A stretch of 30,938 bases of DNA, from positions 17,617 to 48,554 of the forward strand of contig JAKCWW010000836.1 in assembly GCA_026260175.1 (NCBI GenBank), given 5' to 3'. Every line of letters starts with the position of its first letter. Positions within the stretch are counted from its first letter, which is position 1. This document shows positions 1-9,809 of the stretch, piece after piece. The notes under the pieces were generated by a model that was not told the DNA's origin, did not search any database, and saw only the letters and a program-made list of their open reading frames with translations. The position numbers and the translations under genes are program-made. The stretch is from Reticulitermes lucifugus (lineage: Eukaryota > Arthropoda > Insecta > Blattodea > Rhinotermitidae).

Positions 1-63
1 ATTCGATCCCCGGACCGTCCAGCCCGTAGCGAGTCGCTATACCGACTACACTATCCCGGCCCC
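1..63 (-). repeat. tRNA-derived SINE head, cut by the window edge
   Basis: Read on the minus strand this begins GGGGCCGGGATAGTG and runs through a box-A-like segment (TAGTCGGTATAGCGAC) to a box-B-like segment (GGTCCGGGGATCGAAT), at the spacing of a tRNA-type internal RNA polymerase III promoter. The T-arm lies at the window edge, so the 3' part is missing. It is probably a SINE head rather than a functional tRNA, because no clean anticodon stem can be drawn. Confidence 0.5.
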
Positions 64-520
64 TTAGTCTTTGTCTGCCATGTTTAAACGTTATTCACAT
101 ATCAGCAGCATTCGCCGCTTTCAGTCTTGGAAACGAGATGGGCCCTCCATGGTCCGGAGATGCCGTCCGCTCTGGTCTTTAGTAGTGTCAATCAGACCGA
201 AACTTGTAGGTGTGCCCTGATCATTAGAAGTTCCAAACATCTGCTCGTTTTGTACGAGTAAGAGAAGGTGTGACTGTGACTTCTTGTGTTGACAGTCTTG
301 GCCATGAAAAGGATTAACTTCTTGAATGGTGATGTTTCAAATACATGTGTTACTTGATGGAGGTGGTTAAGTTGGGAAGGGCAGTAAGTTAGCTACTCTG
401 TTTTGTTTTGGATTTAAAACAGTCCGAACCGCACTGCGTACTAACAACAGGCAACACTTTCACATTATCAAACCAAAACTTGATTCAGTTTGAACTGCGT
501 AACGTGATACCGTGTAATAC
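64..520. other. no gene recognised
   Basis: This unique-looking stretch between the SINE head and the minisatellite has no long ORF and no recognisable repeat. Upstream coding exons of the Atf3 gene would lie here or outside the window, but I could not identify one. Confidence 0.4.
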
Positions 521-1121
521 ATGGAGGTGATCCTTACATTAACCCTTAAAAGTAGGGTGAAGCATATGGAGGTGATCCTTACATTAACCCTTTAAACAAG
601 GGTGAAGCATATGGAGGTGATCCTTACATTAACCCTTTAAAGTTGGGTGAAGCATATGTAGGTGATCCTTACATTAACCCTTTAAACAAGGGTGTAGCAT
701 ATGGAGGTGATCCTTACATTAACCCTTTAAACAAGGGTGTAGCATATGGAGGTGATCCTAACATTAACCGTTTAAAGTAGGGTGAAGCATATGGAGGTGA
801 TCCTTACAGTAACCCTTTAAAGAAGGGTGAAGCACATGGAGGTTATCCTTACATTAACCCAGTAGGGTGAAGCATATGGAGGTGATCCTTACATTAACCC
901 TTTAAAGTAGGGTGAAGCATATGGAGGTGATCCTTACATTAACGTTTTAAACAAGAGTGTAGCATATGGAGGTGATACTTACATTAACCCTTTAAAGTAG
1001 GGTGAAGCATATGGAGGTGATCCTTACATTAACCTTGAAACAAGGGTGTAGCATACGGAGGTGATCCTTACATTAACCCTTGAAACAAGGGTGTAGCATA
1101 TGGAGGTGATCCTTACATTAA
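521..1121. repeat. 45-bp minisatellite, about 13.5 copies
   Basis: Units start with ATGGAGGTGATCC at 521, 566, 611, 656, 701, 746, 791, 836, 876, 921, 966, 1011, 1055 and 1100. The last is a 22-base partial copy. The period is 45 bp, except a 40-bp unit at 836 that has lost five bases and a 44-bp unit at 1011. Units differ mainly at two spots: AGTAGGG versus ACAAGGG in the middle, and GTGAAGCAT versus GTGTAGCAT at the end. The variants are interspersed rather than blocked. The array lies about 1.1 kb upstream of the first visible Atf3 exon. Confidence 0.95.
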
Positions 1122-1517
1122 TGTGGCAGCCGCTTTTCGTTGGACACACTGCCTCTCAAACAAGTAGGACCGCCAGAAACCCCAAACACCGTTGGTACAA
1201 CGTTTCCTGTGTCAGTGCGCTGTGACTAGTGGAGCCACCTGTGTTTGTCGGTAACGCCGGTCTGCATTGCGCTGTTAGCAGTTACCGCAGCATTTGCCAA
1301 ATGTTGCATGATACACTGTTGTACTGTATTATTTTGCTTTTCTTCAGCTTTAGAAATTTCAAACTATAATGAAATTAGGTTATAATGAATGGGCAGGTTC
1401 CCAAAATGGAAACAACTGCTAACTCACTTCATTGGAAATACATCCAACCACACAGCATTTAGCAACACTTTATGGCCAATCACGCCAACATCACGCTGTA
1501 CTGGACAACCTAACAAC
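1122..1517. other. no gene recognised
   Basis: The sequence between the minisatellite and the LINE tail has no convincing coding potential. The ORFs that start at its end run into the trinucleotide microsatellite and are artefacts of it. Confidence 0.4.
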
Positions 1518-1862
1518 ATTACATCATCATCATCATCATCATATTCTTCTTCTTCTTCTCCTCCTCCTTCTTCTTCTTCTTCTTCTTCTGACGCTACACC
1601 TTGGTCTATTTTACTGTTGCCCTCCATTGATCGCGATCCTGCGACTTTCGCCTCCAATTTCTAACGCCCATTGTCTTCATATCTTCTTCCACTGAATCCA
1701 TCTACATAATAGCAGGTCTGCCTGCTCGTCTAGAGCCCCGTGGTTTATGGAATGTTAGTTGCCTGCAAGGGTGTTGCTCCTGCATTATACAGAAGTGTCC
1801 ACACCACCTCAACCTTCCTGCTTTGGTCGCCTTTACTATTGCTGGTTCATAAGACAGCCATA
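1518..1862 (-). mobile_element. LINE (non-LTR retrotransposon) 3' end, decayed
   Basis: Minus-strand translation from about 1860 gives the characteristic C-terminal region of insect LINE reverse transcriptases: a basic RLRWCGHF motif, then RRAGRP, then a VEEDMKTMGVRNWRRKSQDR segment, with stops and at least one frame interruption. It ends in a microsatellite tail of GAA and then ATG repeats, which is typical of the 3' end of such elements. The 5' part is absent, consistent with 5' truncation at insertion. The clade is not resolved. Confidence 0.7.
1522..1589. repeat. (CAT)n and (CTT)n microsatellite, tail of the LINE
   Basis: There is a CAT run at about 1522-1541 and a CTT/CTC run at about 1544-1589. 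The runs adjoin the 3' end of the antisense LINE, so they are probably its reverse-transcribed tail, later expanded. Confidence 0.85.
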
Positions 1863-2263
1863 AGCATGCGCAGCACATTTCATTAGCGTGTGCACCCAGG
1901 CAATTTTATTTATTGAATATCCAGTCATAAAGTACCGTATTTTTAATCACCAATCAAGCTAAAGAAACAGAAATTTAACTAAACGTGTGTTTAAATTCAC
2001 AACTAAACTCTACTTAAAAATACAAACTTAAAAGATGAGATACAATATACCAAATTTTTGCTGTGTTTTGAGACATTAGGGTGTTCCTGGGCACACCAGG
2101 CACGCACGCTTATGGAAAACAACACACCGGAATACATTTAACAGTACTATAATATACTGCGTCAGTAACACCATCGTAGTGGTAAAACAGATGACAGTTC
2201 CTCAGCTTGTTAGCTTTCATCACAGTTCGCACAAAAGCCCATACGGTCCACTTCTCGTTGCAG

Positions 2264-5200
2264 CTGACAGCCGAAGACGAAGAACGGCGGCGGCGACGGC
2301 GGGAGAGGAACAAGATAGCTGCCACCAAGTGCCGTCTGAAGAAAAGGGAGCGTACCGTGAACCTGGTGCAGGTGGGTTATGCACAACTGGTAGGAGGACG
2401 GAGTGTGAAAATTGTGTCTTTCAAGATGGAGGACACCTTTATGTTCGTAGTGGAATTGTGTCGCTACACCATCGACGTTGTTCCTCTGATGGACCTGCGT
2501 GCCCCATTGGGAAGGCTACTCGCACCATGTCATTGCGACTAGCGCACTTTGATGCCATAAATCAGGACAAAATCCGTCTAAACACAACTGCGTTCCATTT
2601 ATAACACAGAACAACATGTTTCGATCAATTTAAGTCATCTTCAGCTTCACAGTTCTTATTTTAAAAACATATTGAGGAAAGAATAAAAGTCGATAAGATG
2701 CGATTAAAAATGTTAAAATTGTCAAAATCGGAAATGATATGTGTGGAGAAAATTCTGCGACACTATTACAAAGATTTTGTATAAATTCTTAACTTCTTTC
2801 GTTACTACAAGTTGTCACAGCATGTTCATCAATGAGGTATGTCATGTAGGGGCTTCCAAATTCTAAGTTCCAACTGGGAGTCGATACGTTAGTAACAAGC
2901 AAATTGGCGAGGATTTGGAGATTCCGTGTATCACTGATCACGTCAGAACACTAACCGAGAGTTTCGAATCGAAGTTAGCTTGTACGGGGAACTTAGAACC
3001 CGGAAGGTACTTGTACCGACCGAGGGCTGACCGTATTCGGTTGAGGCCTTGGCCGACAGCGACTGGAAATCTACAGGCCAGTCGAGGGTGTCTGTAACAG
3101 GACGGACAAATCCACAGGAACTGCGCCTAGCACTTTTCGGCTACCAAGACTGAGGTTTACCATGAGTTTCCTCAGTTGTAAGGCAAATTCCAGGGTATAT
3201 TAGAGGACGTAGCACGGCCCGCATCCGCCCCCGTCACACGCCTTCAGCCGACGCGACCGAGCCACTATGTTTTCAAATTCCAGACCCCTCCCCAACCAAA
3301 TGACGTATTGCTGTTCGTAACAAAAGTCCGTAGTATGATGACGTCAAGACCCGCAGCCACTATTCTATATTTTATTCGTACTATCTTTTACATAGCTCCT
3401 ACATGTTTCGGCGTTATTATCTCGCCATCTTCAGGGAGCTAACACCAAAGTTTCTATATAACTTACAGCAATAAAATAGGTCACGAATAAGTGTACATAC
3501 GTTTTGGTATCAATAGCGCAGAATATTACAAGTTTTGGTTAAAATTATGTACATAAATGTGATATAATGTTGATGAAACCGTAATACAGTTTGTATAATT
3601 TTTAACCATTTTAACAACTGTGTTATTCTTTTACCAACATTATATCTTATTTATGTACACCATTTTACCCAAAACGTGTAATATTCTGCACTGATACCAC
3701 AACGTATGTACGCTTATTGTGACATTTTATTGCTGTAAGTTTTACAGAAATCTTGGCGAGATAATAATGCCGAAACATGTAGGAGCTATGTAAAATATAG
3801 TACAAATAAATCATAGAATAGTATATTTGTTGGTGTTACGTAAGTTTCTTACTTCTCATAGTAAGTTAGTCGTGATAATGGGGGGGGGGGTGCAAGTCTG
3901 TCAAACGTGGACTTCAGTTTCCAATTTATATGGCTGGTCGCCAAAGATACCACTTCTGACCGTTACAGCCAGTAGTACATAAGGCCTATAAGTCGTGTCT
4001 CGTTCTGTGGTGGGAATTACCCCTAGAAAATGTTCTTCGTATGCTAGCAAATAATGACCTACTTTTTTAACTACAGTATCTCGATGTTAGTGATTGTAGT
4101 CACGAACATCGAAATTTAGTCCCAATATAAAACGCCTATTTGGTTTCAAGAACTTACAAAATAACCAATATTAAAAATATACAATAATCTAAAAAAGCAT
4201 AAAACGTGAAAAATTGTGTTTTAGTAATATTACAAAACGGTATAATGTGCTGCATATAGTAAAAAGTAAACTCAGACCAGTACTTATACACCGGACTTAG
4301 CGAGCACGGAAGCAAACGCACTTAACGAAAGACAACTTGAATGAGCTGAGAGTGATTTGCACAGTAGCAGAAGGGTGGGGGAAACCTACTCACCAGCTGC
4401 GTGTTCTCATCTCGATTCGTCACAACCAATCACGAAAATCGAAACAATGCTATTAAAATGGGTTATCACGAAATGCCGAAACATTTAAAGAAAATCTTCA
4501 CGAACTCTTGAGACTGTACTGTACTGTACTAATCACTGGCAACTTTGGACTGAATTTGAGTAAACATAGCGAACAGTGCATATAATGAAGTAATGTAACA
4601 ACAATAACCATTCTCTTAATTACAGAATGTGTATATGGCGTTTGGTTGTACTCACCTTCTAAAATGTCCTCTTCATTGTGCATTATCTTGAAGCAGGAAT
4701 CACAACACAAGTCCTACTTGACAATGTGAACACCTGTACACAGTCCTTCGCCTAAAAGCCAGATTTTGTATATCAGCGCATCTTGTGGTCTCGCCTGTTT
4801 ATCCGTAGGATTGATTCTTTCGGGGAAGTGTCTTTCAAGGAAGTTTTGGGTGGACGAGTGGTTGAAATTATGTGAACTGATCAAGATGGTGGTACTTGAT
4901 GTACGATCCCCTTTACCATATCTGTTCTTTAGGCTGAATGACGAAGGTTTGGTTTTGGATGGTTTAACTGCTGTATTCATTGTGGGCTGTAACATTCAGG
5001 ATTATACTAAACAGTTTTACGTACCACTTTAGTCCTCTTTTCCTTTCCCATAAATATGACTGTACATTCTAGTTCTTTCAAGTCCCACCCATTGCTACAT
5101 TATTGTCATATACACATTGAAGTTTCATAATAGACATCCCCTCCTAGCCTTCTTTGGAAAAAGTTAACTATCATGGTAGCTGGATACAACGGGCACATGC

Positions 5201-8200
5201 CACTTATTTTCCCATTTCAGCTTATTCTACGGACTTACATTTTTCATGCAAAGTCTAAGTGTTCGTGTAACATTTAATCCCTGTTCTCTGACAGGTGAAT
5301 CCAAATATGGAGAATTATAAAAAAAAACATTGTCCATGTACAAAGTATACCCCAATGTTTAGAAGGGGCTGTACAGTTTTCAAGATAATCTTTGAGCTTT
5401 TCAAATGGTCATCAACACAGACTGTAGCTACTTTGGACATCACTTCCAGCCCCTGTGCTTGTAGTCAAATTCCCCCAAGCACCATGTTATGCACTCAACA
5501 TAACTCACAAGTCTTTATGCTAAACTTTGAGGCTTTCAGGGGGGGGGTGTATTGTTTGTAATGCAGCCTGCCTTGTCACAAAATGATTCATTATTCAGGC
5601 AGGTAGAAATTCTGAAATGGCCAAGTAATACTACCAATCGTAGGACTGTTTAAGAACAGTTTTGATCTCCTGTGTGTGCACCTTTTGAATTATTATCCAC
5701 CAAATGCATAAACTTTGTAATAGGTTCAAACCTATCTTGTGACAGTTTCTGGAAAAGCAGATTTTCCTAAGAAATGGTCTGTTGTGAGATAGGTCATTAT
5801 TGTCCATTCCTAAGTTACTGCCAGCAACATTATCAGTCCTAGAACTAACCCCCTTACTTGTCACATCTTTCCCATTCATTCCTGGCCTAGCCTTCATCAC
5901 TGTACTGTTTGAATCTAACTTTATGCATATCTGTTGGACTGTCTTACAATAAGGTACACCATTTAATCATCGGAATAACCTAAACCTGTTTAATACACTA
6001 CATGTAGGCCCATGGACATCAGTGGAAGGAAGTTAACGTGGGTGGGTGAATAAGAATTGCTTCCAGAGGGCCTACCACGTGGGCTGCATAGGCACGTCAC
6101 TTGCACTTCCATTTTCATCACTTCCAGCACATAATTTTTTTCACTATTATTTACACCATAAGTATGTTCACTTTCTGCATAAACCCAATCAGTAGACAAT
6201 ATCGTAGCTACATGGACACAGACTCACTCGACAAAGCCGTGTATCTAGGCAGACCGGCAATGTTGGCTACATGCAAAGCTGTCATTTTTCCACAAGCAGT
6301 TACTTAAATAGTTCCTACGTTTTCCGGTATATAAAAGTACCAGTCGATATCAAGAAGACTATATTACCTCGGCCTTGTTAAAATCGTAGCACGACACTTC
6401 GAAGACCGCGAAATGATGAAAGTATATTCACAGAGCCGCAGCCATACATATTACCACGACGAACCGCGTTCTTCCGGTTTCAAAGCTTCAAATGTGCATT
6501 CATTGATATGGTGTACTCAGTGCTGCCAATTCTCACTTCATGCTGAATTATTACCTCTTTAATTCTTCGTGCCAAGTGCAAGAGCAGAGATAAAATATAA
6601 CTGGTCGTTCCGAGTCTGTCGCCAACCTCACGGATGGTGACAGATTTGTGTGGACAAGGCGGAACGATGTTTCATGAGGAATAACCGAAATACACGTACC
6701 GTGATGACACGTGTCCCACCGAATGACTACCCTGTTGCTGAATCTGGGCCTTGGCAGAGAGAAGCCGCCTTGAAGCAAACCGATGTTATCCTATCAGTTT
6801 GTTCGCTCGTGCACATAACCTCCGTGATTAAAATACCTGATGAAAATACATTGCGTTGCTTTACCCCACCCATGACCGTTCCCGTAGCATGGGTCAGTAA
6901 TTTTGTGCATTCCGATAGCCGTTTTAACACTTGGACGCGAAAGGTAACGTCAATAATACGCTATTTAGGAATTCAGTTGCTACTCATGCAAAACGCTGCT
7001 TCTGTATTACAAGGACCAATTGCTTTATTCCAGGGGCGTCTAGATATTTCATTAGTGGGCCATCTGATCAGATATACATCATCATAACTGAAAGTGAAAG
7101 TACTGTCAGAATTTGTATGCTCACATTCATACCTGAAGTCATTTGCCTAATGCACAAGTTTATGCTTTGTCAACAGTACGTTTCATTTCAAACTTTTGAG
7201 TACGACACATACTGTGCTTACACAGCCTGTAATGGTATCAATCACATGTAGTCTCTAGTTTATCATGAGTACACGTTGTGCACACTGGTATAGCAAGCTT
7301 ATTGCATATCAAAGCAGGAACTAATTATTTGTTGCCCATTTTCCCCTGACAGTATAATATACCCTAGTACAAAGTAAAATCTCAAAAGTACTGAAATTCT
7401 GCCTTTATGCAGGCCTAACATCTTTAAAAAGAAATGTTCCTAGACACACAGCAAAGTTGCTGCATTGGGCATAAACCAACAGAATACACCGTACCTAGGG
7501 AAAATCCCTAGTGGTCTGTATTATACTAAAACTCCAAGATGTTTCAGCTCTCAAAGAACCATTTTCAAGGAGTCATAAAAACTGTGGACAGAAACACATA
7601 AAATACACACATGAATACACTTGTGTGGACACAGTATCCACAAAATTATATTCATGTTTCTTTATTGTATGTTACATAATACTTTGGTGAAATGCCAATC
7701 ATAAATTGCAAAATTATGTGGTTATGAATATAACATGTAAGTGTGGTTCATTGGTCAGTACGTGTGGTTAATATGATTATCCTTAAAAAGATTATGGTAT
7801 AAAAACTGTAAAAATGGACATGTTATTCAGCACAGAACATGCTTATAAGAAGTCTGATGACATTACAGTCCCTGTGCACTCTATTTACACATCTGTCATT
7901 CTGTGGAACAGTTCACAGTTTCAATGGCTGTGCACAAACTTCTACAATATTGTACAAAATCAAATATTTTGCATGCTTATACCATATCTTAACACATATT
8001 TGAATTGCATGTAATAGAAAACCAGCCTCTGTGCATGTACCAGATTAGTTAATGATAAGACTACAAGAACTTAACCATTTCTTGATACAGTAGCAGAGAA
8101 ATGGGTTAGTAAGTGTATATCATATATTGTTGCAGGAATCAGAAATCCTTGAAAACCAGAATCAGGACTTGAAGAGCCAGATCCAAGAACTGGAGACGCA

Positions 8201-8411
8201 GAGGCGTCGCCTGATGGACATGCTATCCACGCACAAACCCACATGCATGAAGAACCTGCCTTACAGCACAGACACTGCTATCACTACATACTGTGTAGAC
8301 CCGGCAACATCCATCGGAGCAGCTTTCTGTACTGACACGACCTCCACTGCATCTGCTGGCGGGTACCATCACTACAATGGAGTTTACACAGATAATGGCT
8401 GCATGGCATAG
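2264..8411 (+). CDS. Atf3: ATF3-type bZIP transcription factor, last two coding exons
   Basis: Nuclear stress-response bZIP factor that binds CRE/AP-1-like sites as a dimer. Two exons are visible: 2264-2371 (acceptor CTTCTCGTTGCAG, donor CAG|GTGGGT) and 8136-8411 (acceptor TTGTTGCAG, stop TAG). The intron is phase 0 and 5,764 bp long. Exon 1 encodes LTAEDEERRRRRRERNK followed by IAATKCRLKKRER, the DNA-binding basic region with the invariant N..AA..CR signature. The zipper has five heptad leucines: one at the end of exon 1 (VNL) and four in exon 2 (EIL, QDL, QEL, RRL). It is followed by MLSTHKPTC, which matches the ATF3/JDP2 family MLxxHxPTC motif. A 50-residue Ser/Thr/Tyr-rich tail follows. 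Exon 1 opens in mid-protein, so the N-terminal exons lie upstream of this window. The bZIP identity is certain. ATF3 rather than JDP2 or Fos is judged from the basic region and the PTC motif. Confidence 0.93.
2605..2650 (-). ncRNA. hammerhead-like motif, decayed copy
   Basis: The minus strand reads CTGAAGA (2644-2638), T, an imperfect stem GAC...GATC, GAAA (2622-2619), then C-AT-GTT. The core bases are intact, but helix II is bulged and helix I does not pair well. It is a degenerate member of the set described at 3393-3441. Confidence 0.45.
2651..3358. other. intron; dispersed-repeat-like GC-richer stretch
   Basis: No exon was found. The part at about 2930-3260 is CpG-richer than its surroundings. 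It includes a segment at 3150-3230 (ACCATGAGTTTCC, AAGGCAAATTCCAGG, CACGGCCCGCATCCGCCCC) that looks like a dispersed arthropod repeat, though I cannot name the family. Confidence 0.3.
3339..3346. promoter_or_regulatory. consensus CRE/ATF palindrome
   Basis: The sequence TGACGTCA is the full palindromic site bound by ATF/CREB dimers, ATF3 included. It lies in the large Atf3 intron, with a related TGACGTA at 3301-3307. Function is inferred only from the motif. Confidence 0.35.
3393..3441 (-). ncRNA. hammerhead-like ribozyme motif, best-paired copy
   Basis: Read 5' to 3' on the minus strand: TAGCTCC (helix I), CTGAAGA (core, C3-A9 with the variable N7 as A), one extra T, GGCG-loop-CGCC (helix II), GAAA-C, a two-base AT, G-T-A (cleavage triplet NUH), then GGAGCTA, which pairs perfectly with the first 7 bases. 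This is the layout of a type I hammerhead with minimal helix III. The extra T between A9 and helix II departs from the canonical fold, so activity is uncertain. Confidence 0.6.
3750..3796 (+). ncRNA. hammerhead-like motif, right arm of the foldback, decayed
   Basis: Helix II (GGCG...TGCC), GAAAC, AT, GTA and GGAGCTA are kept. The 5' core and the 5' strand of helix I have mutated to ACAGAAATCTT, so this copy should not fold. Confidence 0.45.
3823..6327. other. Atf3 intron, no gene recognised
   Basis: It contains a short poly-G run (about 3881-3890), an ACTGT pentanucleotide run (about 4512-4531) and several 70-90 codon ORFs. None of these ORFs has splice signals, domain motifs or a composition suggesting a gene. 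No recognisable transposon protein was seen. Confidence 0.4.
6328..6337 (+). promoter_or_regulatory. TATA-box-like site in the Atf3 intron
   Basis: TATATAAAAG is a textbook TATA sequence, on the same strand as Atf3 and about 1.8 kb before the last exon. The sequence after it, to about 6480, is CpG-richer than its surroundings. An internal promoter giving a truncated bZIP isoform is conceivable, but I found no matching first exon. Confidence 0.2.
6338..7535. other. Atf3 intron, no gene recognised
   Basis: The longest open frame is 6650-7087 (+, 145 codons). It has no recognisable domain, no obvious splice context and overlaps other open frames, so I treat it as chance. Confidence 0.35.
7536..7575 (-). 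ncRNA. hammerhead-like motif, decayed copy
   Basis: On the minus strand ACTCC, then a mutated core (TTGAAAA), a GGTTC-loop-GAGCT stem, GAAAC, ATCTT and GGAGT. The terminal ACTCC/GGAGT helix is still perfect and the GAAAC box is intact, but the first core box is damaged. Confidence 0.35.
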
Positions 8412-8826
8412 CTAATTCAGTGACCAGTGTGGGTATAATTGTTGTTGCTGATCACCAGACTGCAAATGTACACAGTTAAGATGTGTAGGATAGTATCTAA
8501 ACTGGTCTGTGACAACTGAATCGCTACAGTGCTTCATCAGAACAGAATATTAGCCTTTTTTTTTTACAGAGATACATAAATCATAGTGAGTTGACACTGA
8601 TTCAACAGTGTAAATTAAGAAAATGTGAGAATTCAGTGGTTTTTGTTATGATGTAATAGTTTATCCATACAGACATCAACATTCAAGCCACATTGATGGC
8701 TGTGAGTAAGTGCAAACCCAGAGGAAGGGATTACAGAAGAGTTTCCTTGTATTAGAAGTGGAACATTTCAAAGGACCATGCTTCTGTGAAATAGGAGGTA
8801 AAAGCTTGCCTTCAGATTGCAATAAA
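8412..8826 (+). other. probable Atf3 3' UTR with poly(A) signal
   Basis: This is the sequence after the Atf3 stop codon. The first AATAAA on this strand is at 8821-8826, which would give a 3' UTR of roughly 430 bases. Longer forms are possible. Confidence 0.35.
8506..8546 (-). ncRNA. hammerhead-like motif, decayed copy in the probable Atf3 3' UTR
   Basis: The minus strand gives TCTGTT, then a canonical CTGATGA box (8540-8534), an extra A, a short GC stem, GATTC in place of GAAAC, CAGTT, and ACAGA, which can pair with the start. The two mutations in the GAAAC box should abolish activity. Confidence 0.3.
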
Positions 8827-9655
8827 CTTATGGACAAGACAACTGTGTATTGACCATGAGAAGGCAAAGTGTTCTGGCTATAATCCATTCGCACAAATCA
8901 CAACAGTTGCTCCAAGTTACAGAAAAATATATCAACACCTGCAGCATTCCACCCTTTACTTCTGAGGAGGCAGCAACCCCAACACGTTTTATATATTGTA
9001 ATGTAAGGCATTGTTATATAAAAATATTTGTTTGTTTGCCACAGGAAACTTTATGTAGACAGTGGGCTTACTGAGAAGAGAACTCTGCTCTTCTGAAATC
9101 ATTCATGTGAAGATCAGCTGATTTTAAACTCAATGGGGGGGTTATGTGTACTGTTGTTGATGCATTGTAATATGATATGCATAGCTTTCTAATGTTCATT
9201 TCCTTATGCTTTAGCATCCTGTATCTAGCGTGTAGCCGCAGCTTTTGGGGTTTTGCTGTATTGCATATTGAAGCAATTCCATGTTTTGGTGTATGTTCCT
9301 GCTGCTCCTATCAGACCACATCCTCCTCCCACCCAGTTCACTCTGATTGCGACATATGCTGAAGTGTTCGAACTGCTATGGCATACAACACAGCTAGACC
9401 CCCAGAAGCCAAACTTACATTGTTATAGACGTTTTATACAGCCATTCTCCGACATATGAGCAACCAAAGTTATGACCAAAATCTCCTTAGGAAAATTTCA
9501 ATTCAAACTACTATAAACATGTCATTAAAATTTCATTTCAAACTACATTTCAAATATTTCATTTAAGAAACTATTCCTAATATCTTGCAATAGAAAGATT
9601 ACTTATTTGAATCCCCCTCAACCTGCTGGAGGGTGTATATTCCACATCATTTCAA

Positions 9656-9687
9656 ATATATATATATATATATATTTTTTTTTTTTT
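9656..9687. repeat. (AT)n followed by poly-T
   Basis: An AT dinucleotide run at about 9656-9674 is followed directly by a run of T to 9687. Confidence 0.9.
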
Positions 9688-9790
9688 AGCTTATGACCAG
9701 GTGTTCAGAACATATCCCGTTCATAAGTCGGCGAGTACCTGTATGTTGTTTTGTTCCTGATAACTTGCTGTAAACAAGATATTCATGTTT

Positions 9791-9809
9791 CATGCATGCA
9801 TGCATGCAT
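9791..9809. repeat. (CATG)n microsatellite
   Basis: This is a short CATG/TGCA tetranucleotide run of about four and a half units. Confidence 0.85.

Larger units (their letters stand above)
3359..3822. mobile_element. foldback (MITE-like) element with about 230-bp arms
   Basis: The whole element is an imperfect palindrome centred near 3590. The left end ACTATTCTAT pairs with ATAGAATAGT at the right end. The block ACATAGCTCCTACATG (3390-3405) pairs with CATGTAGGAGCTATGT (3776-3791). The inner arms, with TGTACATACG and AATATTCTGC-type blocks, also match. Divergence between the arms suggests an old insertion. It has no coding capacity. Each arm contains one copy of the hammerhead-like motif. Confidence 0.85.

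Noticed and set aside
521..1121. Regular repeat array that could suggest CRISPR, and GGAGGTGATCC resembling the complement of the bacterial 16S 3' end
   Set aside because: Units are contiguous without unique spacers and the context is an insect genome. The 16S resemblance is an 11-base coincidence.
1389..1695. Three overlapping ORFs rich in Ser, Glu/Asp or His/Leu
   Set aside because: They are low-complexity translations of the CAT/CTT microsatellite at the LINE tail.
2179..2604. 141-codon ORF overlapping the bZIP exon in another frame
   Set aside because: It is a shadow of the bZIP exon, which has proper splice borders and an unmistakable basic region in its own frame.
6650..7087. 145-codon plus-strand ORF in the Atf3 intron
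   Set aside because: It has no domain, splice signal or compositional support, and overlaps other random open frames.
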